A DNA stretch of 64,000 bases, from positions 117,472,119 through 117,536,118 of the forward strand of contig BTPG01000005.1 in NCBI GenBank assembly GCA_036245525.1, in the 5' to 3' direction. How positions within the stretch are numbered: the stretch's first letter is position 1; every line of letters starts with the position of its first letter. Position numbers and translations under genes: made by a program. Positions 27,401-39,400 of this stretch are shown here, one piece after another. Origin of the DNA: Semisulcospira habei (taxonomy: Eukaryota > Mollusca > Gastropoda > Semisulcospiridae). The notes beneath the pieces were generated by a model. It saw only the letters and a program-made list of their open reading frames with translations, was not told where the DNA came from and did no database searches.

Positions 27401-30400
27401 ACATGCATAGATAACGTCATGAATGCATGACCCTTTCTATGTTTGCTGTATGCCCTTTGGCAAATGGGAGGGGGGCTGTTCTCAGTCTGTCTACTCCAAC
27501 AGTGTCAGGTTATGTGGCATGGTTAGGTTTCAGTTGCGAGCATCGCTCCCAGCGATATTAAACAGCTGTGCCTTCAAGTTGCTGGCTCGGACTTTGTCGC
27601 AAGACGAGTCAAGATGCACCAAGAAAATACATAATGGCAGCAGTTTTGTTGCAATGATCGCTGTATGAATCATTGCTACCAAAAAAAACCCCAAAAAACT
27701 ACCAACCACATATTCATTGACTTACAAAGTTGAGCTTCTCTTTCTCAGCATTCTGAACATGAGAGATGCAGTCTGCAACTCCTGTCATTAGATGCACAGT
27801 GCGGAGGCAAAGTTCAATGGAAATGATCTCCTCGGATATGGTCTTGAAACTCTGCGTGATTTCATTCACAAGGCTGCGATACAGCTCAAAGTTGTAATGT
27901 GGGGCACCTTCAAGGTATGCACAGAAACCACTGGAAATGAAGAACTGAAGATGAGAGCACGTGTTGCAAGGTTTAAATGCCAAGCGTTCTCCCATTTTTT
28001 TTGTTGAAAAAAAACATAATTTTTTATATATATTATACAGTTTGCTGCAGATAAGAAAGTTGGAATCAGTTTAGACACCAGCACCATTTTAAGACGCCAG
28101 CACCATTTTAGTAGCATACTACTTCCATTGCCATGCATTTTTTTGTACCAAGTCGACCAACAACAAACAAAAAAATTATTAAACATACAAAATTAATGTG
28201 TGCACTGTCTTTTAACACATGGCAAAATCTATTTGAAATATACACATATAACATCAAAGTGGTGTGTGCACCTATGGTGATAAATTTTGTTGTTCCTATT
28301 TTAAAATAGAACTTTGAAATGGGGTTCCAGGGAGCGCTTTACAAAGCATGCACATGACGTCATGATTGTGCAGGCCCCAAATTCTGCCAAAAAAAGTGAC
28401 AAGATAAAATAACATCACATCATTACGCAAATCATGCTGAAAAATGACGTGGCATCAAACACCATAAATAATAATAATAAATTTATTTCAGTTTTTGCAG
28501 GCCATCAGGCCCATATGAACACAAAATACAATTTACAACCAGAAAATACAGGAAGGTGGTTGTAAAACACACTCATATAGCATTACATCAGCGCACATAA
28601 ATAAACAAAAACAAGAAAAGTTCAAAGCAAATCCCTCTAATTCCTTAATTTAAGGCAACCTGAAATGTACATAGCAACTTTAAAGACCAGTTTATCATGT
28701 AGGTTTTCACACAGCAGCTGAACTTTAAGATCGGATGGGAATCTGTAGTAAAACAGTGGAATGTACTTTTTACGTAAAGGGGCATATTTTGGACACTCGA
28801 ACAGAAAATGACAAATCTTCAGCCTTATGCCAATCACATGAATTACATTCTGGATTAGTGATTGGTTTTCCAAATCTGGATACTCCGTTTAAAGGTAAAC
28901 GGTTACATCTAAGTAAACATATTGCCCGCCTGAGTTCACAAGAGTTCAGCTGCCCTATGTAACTGGCTCTAAGTATTTCTGGGTGGTAATGGCAGTATTC
29001 TGTGTTTGAGGTAAGGGATGCATGCCAGTCCTGTCGGAAACAATCCATCAGCCGATCTTTGAATATCTGAATGAACAGAGGAGTGTTTCCAACTGACTGC
29101 ATTTCCCATACATACCCAAATCCGTGCATAGACAATAGAGTCTTTATTTGCGTAGCCCAGTTCGATCTACCTGAAGCATCATGCATACATAACATCGTGT
29201 AACACTGTCTTGGGTATCTGTTTTCTGACATGGTAAGAAGTCTGCACCAGTACTTCACCATTCGAACATAGGCATCAATATACATAGGGAATCTTCCACA
29301 CTCACCCAGCGCAATATTGTTTTTTACATCTCTTCCAACACCAAGGACCATTTTACAAACCTTTATATGAACCTGCTCAATTACATCATGTCTCTGGAAA
29401 CCCCAGACCTCTGACCCGTATAGCACAATGGGTTTAATCTTGACATCAAAAATGTGAAAAACAGTGTCAGCTGGCAAGTTTTGTAATTTGAAGTATAGTC
29501 TTTTGATGCCTGCAACTGCTCTCCTGGCTTTTCCAGCTAAGTTTTCTACACATCTAGCCCAGTTCAGAGTAGAGGAAAATATCACACCAAGGTAAGTATA
29601 ACTGGACTCGACTTGAATCTGCTTGTCAGCATAAAACCATTTTTCACAATTTTTCACAAAACCTCCATTTTTGAAGACCACCACTTTTGTCTTGTCCATG
29701 TTCACAGTGAGACCCCATTTTTTACAGTATTTTTCTAAACAATTAATTTTCTTTTGGAGATCTGCTACAGAGTCAGAGACAATGGCTATATCATCAGCAT
29801 ACATCAGAAGGAAAATACCCAGTGGGTCTGCAAAAATATCAATGCCACGTGCACCGCACGATGATATTTCTGTCTCAAATTCTGAAAGAAAGATAGAAAA
29901 CAGCAGTGGGCTCAACACACAACCTTGTCGCACCCCTGACATGCAATCAAAGTAGTCGGTAACTTTGGTTCCAACCCTTACAGCAGCTTTTACATGTTTG
30001 TACATACTCTCAGGTGTCTGAAGCAACTTTCCATGAACTCCTTTACGTAACAAGAGATACAACAGTTTTGTCCTGTGCACACTGTCGTAAGCTTTAGAAA
30101 AATCTACGTACATGGTGTAAAAACGGCCACCCTGCTTGCTAAGATACTTTTGCACTAGTGCCTGTAAGCAAAAAATGTTGTCTATAGTACTGTATCCTTT
30201 ACGGAAGCCAGCTTGGGCCTCAGGAATACAATCATTCTCTTCACAAAAACGAACCAACCTGTTGTTAATGACAAAACTGTACAACTTACTGATAACGTTC
30301 AGAAGAGAAATTCCTCTGTAGTTGTCAACATTTCTAGGGTTACCCTTTTTGTGTAGTGGAAATATCACAGCCATGGTCCAGCTTTCAGGGTATTCCGCAC

Positions 30401-33400
30401 TTTGAAACACACGATTAAACAAAGGATGCAGAAATTTCACAAGGATCTCACCTGCATGATGAAAAAGGTCAGTGGGCAAGCCATCAGGGCCTGATGCTTT
30501 CCCTTTCTTCATGTTATTAATAGCACTGCGAATTTCATCCTGCGTGATTTCCTCGTCAAATTTTGCATTATGACAACCATCACAATCATCAGATATATGG
30601 TCATTCAAAACACCCTCGGCCTGTCTGCTGAAACCTGAATCATCAACATTCTGATCCACATTTAGCAAATTACGAAAATAATCATACCACACGCGTGGTG
30701 AAATGACATCAGAACACAACTTTTTAACGCTGCCAAAATGTTCTTGAGTTTGCATCATTACATGCATCGTTGAGCTCATTCAAAACCCGTGCGTTGTACT
30801 CTATTGTTTTGTTTTACACTTCTTAAATTCTTTCTTCATGTCAAGATACTTCCCTAAGTCGTCATGTGTGTTTGTGTGTCTGAACTGCTTCAACTGTAGG
30901 TACTTGTTTTGTTTTGCTAACTCGCAGTCCGAGTCCCACCACGGCGGCTGTGCACGGGATTCACCTACCTTCTTACCTGACCTCATTTTGTCAGCCGCCT
31001 TCTGAATGAATGCTACAAAACAGGCCGACCCTTCTTCTACACTCGAGTCAAGCGCTGACGAAAAGTGTTGAAACTGAGTCTCCTGATTATCTTCAATGTA
31101 TGCCCAAAAGGATTCAGCGTAGTTTTCTTTCCAAACAAATTTAACCCCTTCCTCTAGTATTATATCATCATTTAAATCATCATCATCACATGAATAAACA
31201 GACTGAATAGAAGTAAACATGGTTACAATGGGGAAATGGTCTGACTCGCACCTGTCTGCAACAAACATATCGGTCACTAGGTCAAACACGGATTTAGAGC
31301 AAATACAGTAGTCCACCACACTTTTGCCTCTGTTGGCCACGCACGTAATTTCTCCCTCACTGTCACCTTTCGTTCTGCCATTGACAATAAACAAACAGTA
31401 CTCTTGACATAGTTCTATCAGTTTCCGACCAAAACTGTTTACGCCAATATCTTTTGACCTCCGTGGGCTTTGTGGTACATCCTCTAGCAGATCTGTTAAT
31501 TCCTGTAAAGGCTGCACGTGTGAATTGCCATCAATAAAATCAGTATCAGACAGACCGGCAGTACGGGCGTTAAAATCGCCACATAATAGCCAAGGCAGCT
31601 CAGGGTGAGCACGTAACACTTGAGACATGTAGTTTTCTAACACTTCAAAACCATCAACGTTATCTTCACCATATACAACAGAACGCTCTGGAGCCACATA
31701 CACAAATGCTGCCAGAACATCAGATGCAGAGTTCAAAACAGACTTACCGATCTTTAGAAACACAATATCCTCAGCTGCCTGCATTAAACGCAACACATGA
31801 CAGGCTATAGATTTATGTACACACACGGCCACGCCCCCTTTTAACTTTTGTGTACGTGGTGAAAAAAACACCTGATACTCTGGAAAGGTATCCTCTATAA
31901 CATTTTGCTTACACGACCAGATCTCTGAAAATGCAAAAATTTGACACTTTTCACAGAACTGCCTAAAAGAAACACTTTTCAGCTTATTTACAAGACCTTG
32001 GATATTCCATGCCATGATGCGAAACACAGAGCTACCACTTTCATCACTACCACTTTCATCAACACAGTGTGCGGGTGTGGGTTTGAGTATGGGCACTTGA
32101 GCGTGTGTGTGTGCAGGTAAGTCGTCCTTTGAAGACACATGGTGGGGGCCCTGGGGGTCTGAATGAGGGACGGGCTGTCTTCTCCTGGTTGCTGGGTCAA
32201 CATGCCGGCCTGCCCCTCATTTCTGCCCCCTGCGCTCCACTGGCCTCTGGGTAGCAGCGTCGTATGCGTGGGTCTTTCCCTCAACAACGAGGGAGTCGAA
32301 GCGGAGGAAGGCCTTCTTCCCCGCCTGCTTGGCCTCCTTGAGGAAGGGTAGCAGCTTGCGGCGCACGTCCCTCACCCGCGGGGTGAAGTCCTCAGAGATG
32401 TAGACCCGGGACTTGTTCTCCTTCAGCGTTCTTCGCTCAAACAGGATCCGCTCCTTGTCTTTGTACTTGTTGAAGCACACGATGATGGGGTGGGGCGCCT
32501 TGCCCCCCTTCAGACGATGGGCACGCTCCACCTCGATCTCCTCCTCTATGCCCATCTCGTCCTTTAACATTGACTTGACAGCTTTTTCACAGTCCGCCCA
32601 AGTCTCTGAGCGCCCCTGGGGGTGGGGGATTCCGTGAAAGATCAGATTCTTGCGTCTGCTCCGCCCCTCCAAATCATCCAGCTTATCCTCCAGCTGCGTA
32701 ACTTTCTCCTTCAACTCTCTGTTTTCTTTCATCACCGCAGTAAAGTCACTCTGAATTTTGTCCATCTGCTCCTGCATTGTAGCTTTCATACTGTCCATCT
32801 TTTTGTCCATCACATTCAACATTTTAAACACATCAGCAATGGTCGGCTCAGACACTGCGTTTGCCTCACCCCCGAGCGACTGGTTGTCTTGGTTCCCCTG
32901 GCATGTCAAAAGAGTCTGTCGTTTCGGTGGGCCTGGGTTCGCTTCGACATCGCCACACCGGAGCAGAAAGCCGACCAAAAACACGAGAATGACTGCCACC
33001 GGTCCGCTGACACTGACAGTGCGGTAACGTAGGGCTGCCTTCCTCTGTGCTTTGCGAGCCATGAAGTTTTGAAAAGTCCAGTAAAAGGTACCGCAAATGG
33101 CACGAAAAGCTACCGAACTGCTTGGCATGATGAGCTGAATCACCCTGTCGTTGTTCTAAAGTCACTCATTAAGTAATTATCATCAAACACCATGTGCGTA
33201 TGTATGTGACAGCGACTAGCCCCCACATTTGTGGATGGACTAGCTTGAACTTTAGGATATTGGCCCTACAAGAATTATTTCAAAGCAGTTTTTTAAATAA
33301 TTTTTTGGATAATAACAATTTTAATAAATTACACATTAATGAGAAAATGGCCATTTCACGCCCAAAAAAAAGTTGATCCGCATGCGAGTCCGTAATTTTT

Positions 33401-36400
33401 CTCATTCATTTTAGATCTTTTGTATACGAGTTGTTCTCCAGAATTGGTACCCAAAATGTTGAAATTTTGTCGAAAATCAGATTGCATATACAATTGTTCA
33501 GCTTCTGTGTTTAAGAAGGTTAGATATTCCTAAAATCGTATACCATCATAGAACAAGAAAGGCATAGCCATTATGGCTCGCGTGTATGACCGATTTACTT
33601 GTGTGACCTTTGTGACAATAAGTAAAGGGCTGCCTTTTGCACCAGCGAAATCCTTGTTTTCTCAAAATGTAAGCATTTTTCACACATCTGTCAACCACCC
33701 TTGACCTTTGTCATGACTAAATTAGAATGCATAGAAAGGTCTTATCATCAGCTACCTCAACCAAACGTGATTGAAAAATTTGCAAAAATGTTGATACCTA
33801 CAATTTTTTCAAAAACTGGCATTTTACATACATTTGCCGGTCTCTTCTGACCCTTGACCTTTCAGAGGGGTCATCCAAATTAGTATGCATGGATAGGTCT
33901 TACCATCAGGTATCTCTGCACCAAATTTGGGTTTGAAGTTGTCAATAGTATTTGAGAAAAAAACATCTTTTGTCAAAATATGGCTATTTTTCACCTATTT
34001 CCTCTGCTCTCATGACCCTTGACCTTTCTGAGGGATCAACCAAATTAGTATGCATAGAAACGTCTTCCCATCAGGTATCTCTGTAGCAAGTTTTGGTTTG
34101 AAGTTGTAAATAGTATTTGAGGAAAAACATCTTTTGTCAAAATATGGTTATTTAGACCTATTTCCTGAGCCCTTGTGACCCTTAATCTTTCCAAAGGGTC
34201 ATCCAAATTAGTTTGCATTTATATATCTTACCATCAGGTATCTCTGTACCAAGTTTGGGTTTGAAGTTGTGAATAGCATTGAGAAAAAACATTTTTTGTC
34301 AAAATATGGCTATTTGTGACCTATTTCCTGAGCTCTTGTGACCCATGACCTTTCAGAGGGATCAACCAAATTAGTATGCATAGAAAGGTATTACCATCAG
34401 GTATCTTTGTACCAAGTTTGGGTTTGAAGTTGTGAATAGTATTTGAGAAAAAAATTAATTGTGTCAAAATATAGCTATTTTTTACCCATTTCCTGATCCC
34501 CTGTGACCTTGACTTTTGTGAGAGGTCACTCAAGTTGGTATGTTTAGAAAGGTCTTGCCACATAGTATCCTTGGGCCAAGTTTGAAGACTGGCTTGAATA
34601 GTCTCAGAGAAAATGCCAACGTTAAAGTTTACCACGGACGGACGTCGGGCAGACGACCACTGGCCAAAAACACTCACTTTTGCTTTGCATGTGAGCCTAA
34701 AATCAGTGCCTTGTTCCGTTTTCAAATTTTGGCCATTGGAAGCAAGGTTCTGCTGTAGTGCCCTGTGCATTACGTTGTGACATAAAGATGTTTGCAAATG
34801 CAATATTATTAACAATGACAAGATTATTTGTGTTGGTAGGTCAATTAAAAAAAGCTGTGGAAGTAGAATACACAGCATCAGCACCAACCATTGAACCACG
34901 TACTGACCAAGTGAAGTTGTCACAATGTAACGCATGGGGTGCCACTTTAAAATGTTTTCGTATATTATTATTTTCAATTAATTTCCATCCTCTTCATCTT
35001 CAACGTTATTCAGGACAATATACTAAAACAGAAAAAAAAAAAAATTTATTAGAAAGCAAAAGTAAAGGGTGTTGGTATTAATTGTTACTGAACAGACACA
35101 AAACTGAGACAAACTATTATGGCTACTGCAATGGCAGACAGCTGAAAGCAAGTCACGATGTTGTTGAAATGAATGTGACGTCTTCGCTACATATTACAGT
35201 TTCAGCCTGTAAATGGTTTGATGAAAACAGATTAAAAGCGAACTAGAAATAATGTGTCATGAGTACCATGCCCCAAAACGAGCTTAGTTGACCCAATAAT
35301 GAGTTGCTGACAAGTATGGCAGTCCCGACAGTTACTTGCGACAATAATGCGACCAAGCTAAAAACCGGTCAATTCATACTTTACGACTGAATGAAAAACA
35401 CAAATAAAGTAATATGCATATAAAAGATTTCCAATATAGTCAAACTTGTCTACAACGGTCACACAGGGAATGGGGAAAAACTGGTGGCTGTTACATAAAG
35501 AAAAAAGAAACTCAAATGAAGAGATAGTGTCCGACATACCCTTGTTCGTTTAGTTTACCACTTCAATCGTTTAGTTCAACATAAGCACGATTTTCCTTAT
35601 GGACCGTTTTAGAATATGTGACCATACTATCACATAACAAACTGAACATAATAATAATAATTACGGTATTTATAATGCGCTTATCTTATTATAATTATAA
35701 CTCTAAGCGCGCACTCACAACTCGCGCACGCTTTAGACAACGACTCACGTACCACAAATAGTGAAATACATTACGACAGTCTGCTTAGGGTGGGAAGTGT
35801 GGTGGTATAGTGTTAGAACTGTTGAAAGAGGTGAGTTTTGAAGGCGGACTGGAAGGAGGAGAGAGAGAGTTTCTGACGGAGAGAGAGTGGGACAGTGTTC
35901 CAGGTGGATGGACCGTATACTGAGAAGGAGCGGGGGCCGAAAGTGCTGAGTTTGGTGCGGGGGATATGGAGGCGGAGAGGGTCAGAGGCGGAGCGGGGAA
36001 GAGTGTAGGGGTGAAGTAAGTTTGAGAGATAGGCGGGTGCGCAGTTGTTCAGGGATTTGTAGCAGAGAGACAGAATCTTGTATTGGATGCATTGGGGGAT
36101 GGGAAGCCAGTGAAGGAGTTTGAGCAGGGGAGTGATGTGGTCGGATTTTTTTCTTTCCGAGTTAAAACAAGTTAAAAGTTGCCATTTTCAATAAGTTTTA
36201 CTAACTAATGTATGCAAACCAGTAATGGGATTAAATCACGACACGATATTAATTTGTCTGCAATATTTTTCCCTCACACGGCCACTGTGTTTGTTTGTTG
36301 GTTACTATTACTGTTTCCAAGCTGCATTTTTTTGGTCCCACTGAAAATAGAATCACAAAAAGACAAAGGCATCTGTCTTTCTTTCACAGTACCTTCAGAT

Positions 36401-39400
36401 TCGTTTAGTGTTCGACTGATAGAGTAGACGATACGAAATAATCTCTTCTGTGATGATAGCGTTGTTGTGTAATACGTGTTCAGTACGTTACGCTCCCCAT
36501 CTTTAGTACTGCATGCCTTGTCTTTAACGTGTCTTTATTATAATAATGACACTGTTTTTACTGTAACTGGCATCCAATAATGAGACTCCCCAATATTAAC
36601 TCATTGTGCCCAAGGTATGAAGTACCCACATTTTGGAGTTATCCTCCGAGGACTGCATTACAATTCAGGAGACAGATCGACCATGATAGTTCAAGGGTGG
36701 TGGCAGAATAGCTTGGCGCCTATAAGCTATTCTGCCAGCACCCTTGAACTATCATGGTCGAGCCATATGTTACTGTGGTTGTCGCGGGCAGGATGATTTA
36801 ATGGCGCCAAGCCAAGACAATGACCAGACATAAAGCACATAACACTCCTCGTTTCATTTTGTCTTCATCGTGTCTTTATTACAGTAATGACACTTTTGTT
36901 GCTGTAATTGGCATTCAGTGCATGACCCTCCACATCCTCTATGACACCACCTTACCAGCCCAGCATAAGGATAAGGCAGAACGAACGTAACACTCCTCAT
37001 CTAATAACGTACCAGCCCTCTCGCTTACTGCGTTCATCAGGAGAAAAACTTCTCATAGTCCCAAAGTTCCATCTCTAATCTGCCGGTGAACGCTCTTTCA
37101 GATATACTGTTCAATAATTAATTTGGCATTCCTTACTGACTGAGCTCCGAAATGCCTCTACCTTTACACATTTCAAGGCAGAGTTTAAAACTTACTTTTT
37201 CTCTCAGACTTTCATGTAATTTCTATGGTATTTCTGTTCACACACCCTGCAGACTCTCTCTCTGTGTGTTTGAGAAAGAGAAGAGACAGAGAGCATTGAA
37301 TACTATTATTAATATGAGAAATGCACTATATAAATACCGTGTATTATTATTGTTATCCTATGTTTGTGTACTGTGTGAGTTGTCTTTAACGTGTTCGTAT
37401 TATGGCACCAAATCGCCAGACTAGGTTAAAGACAAGGCATGTCGTACATAATAAAATAATAATAATAATAATTACGGTATTTATAATGCGCTTATCTTAT
37501 AATAATTATAACTCTAAGCGCGCACTCACAACTCGCACACGCATGCACACGCTTTAGACAATGACTCACGTACCACAAATAGTGAAAATACATTACGACG
37601 GTCAGCCTGGGGTGGGGAGTGTGGTGATGTAGTGCTAGAACTGTTGAAAGAGGTGAGTTTTGAGGGCGGACTGGAAGGAGGAGAGAGTGTTTTTGACGGA
37701 GAGAGAGTGGGAGAGTGTTCCAGGTGGTTGGACTGTATACTGAGAAGGAGTGAGGGCCGAAAGTGCTGAGTTTGGTGCGGGGGATGAGGAGGCGGAGCGG
37801 AGGGAGCGGGAAGGAGTGTAGGGGTGAAGTAAGTTGGAGAGATAGGTAGGAGCGTAGTTGTTCAGGGATTTGTAGCAGAGAGACAGAATCTTGTATTGGA
37901 TGCGTTGGGGGATGGGGAGCCAGTGAAGGAGCTTGAGCAGGGGAGTGATGTGGTCGGATTTTTTCTTTCCGAGGACCCCACCCGGGTCTGCCCTGGGGGA
38001 CTTGGGTGGGGTTAGGTATTTTTTTGTTCCCAGGGTCACCCTGGTCAGCCCCACAGGGTGGGATTTTCTCTCTATTCTGGGGCATGTGTTTCTGTCTACC
38101 CTTTGTCCATTCACCTGTTTTTGCCTTTTTAAAACTCTCCCTACTGTCTGCACTGCCTGTAGCTCTTGATATTGGATGTGTGTTGCTAAATGGTCTTAGC
38201 TTTATTTAGACCCCATGTTGTAGGTTTATTTAACGTATTTGACCGGCTGGCGACATACATTCAATTTTCTGTTTAGTTGTTTTTTTTTTTTTTTTTTCTC
38301 TCACAAGCAGTGCAGGCACGTCCTGAGAAAGCCTTGTTGCTGTCGGGACGTTAAGCAATGTACAATCAATCAATCAATCTGTTTTCACCCCACCCTGTGG
38401 GGCTGACCAGGGTGACCCTGGGAACTAAAAAATACCTAACCCCACCCAAGTCCCCCAGGGCAGACCCGGGTGGGGTGAAAACAGATTGATTGATTGATTG
38501 TACATTTCTCTCTATTCTTCTGTTTTCTCTCTATTCTGGGGCATGTGTTTCTGTCTACCCGAGGTCCATTCACCTGTATTTACCTTTTTTAAACTCTCCC
38601 TACTGTCTGCACTGCCTGTAGCTCTTGATATTGGATGTGTGTTGCTAAATGGTCTTAGCTTTATTTAGGCCCCATGTGTTAGGTTTATTTAATGTGTTTG
38701 ACCGGCTGGCGACATACATTCAATGTTCTGTTTAGTTGGTTGTTTTTTTTCACAAGCAGTGCAGGCACGTCCTGAGAAAGCCTTGTTGCTGTCGGGACGT
38801 TAAGCAATGTACAATCAATCAATCTTTCCGAGGATGAGGCGGGCAGCATTGTTCTGGACGCGCTGGAGAGTGAGAGTGGTGGAGTGAGGAAGGCCGGAAA
38901 GGAGAGAGTTGCAGTAGATGAAGATGAGAGAGACAGCGAGTTTGGTGGCAGCTTCGGTAGTGAGGTATTTTCTGATGTGACTGATGCGGGGGAGGTGGAA
39001 ATAACATGCCTGGGTCGTGGCGGAGACGAAGCTAGTCATGGAAAGAGAGGAATCGAGGATAACGCCAAGGTTCTTGACCGAGTCAGAGAGGGAGATGGGG
39101 GTGCTGTCGAGTTGAAGGTGGAGAGAGGGAGGGAGCTGGGAAAGTTTCTGACGAGTGCCTACAAACATGGCTTCCGTTTTGTCGTCGTTCAGTTTGAGCT
39201 TGTTTGCTGTCATCCAGTTTTTCATGTCTTCACAGCAGTCAGCCGTGCGAGTCAGTAGTGTCTGAGTGTTGTCGAGTTTGTCTTTGTCTAGTAGTTGTGA
39301 GTCGTCAGCGTAGAGGTGGTGGTTTATGTGGTGAGACTGGATGATGTTGGACAGGGGAGAGGTGTAGAGTGTGAAAAGGACCGTGCCCAGGACGGACCCC

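Larger units (their letters stand above)
28466..33180 (-). mobile_element. Full-length APE-type non-LTR retrotransposon (CR1-like group) with 2A motif
   Basis: The 4,715 bp element is bounded by a perfect 13 bp target duplication, CATCAAACACCAT, at 28453-28465 and 33181-33193. Read on the - strand: 5' UTR of about 50 bases, ORF1 (33128-32217), an APE endonuclease plus RT ORF (32138 to ~28637), a short 3' UTR with GCCTGATGGCCTGCAA, then a (TTA)n tail. The RT/endonuclease ORF carries two in-frame stops (30801-30803 TAG, 30780-30782 TGA) and one frameshift near 28830, so this copy is inactive although structurally whole. It sits in intron 1 of REX1BD, in the same orientation. Confidence 0.93.

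Noticed and set aside
36212..36427. A 71-residue ORF (MQTSNGIKSRHDIN...)
   Set aside because: No conserved motif, no splice context, AT-rich intron sequence.
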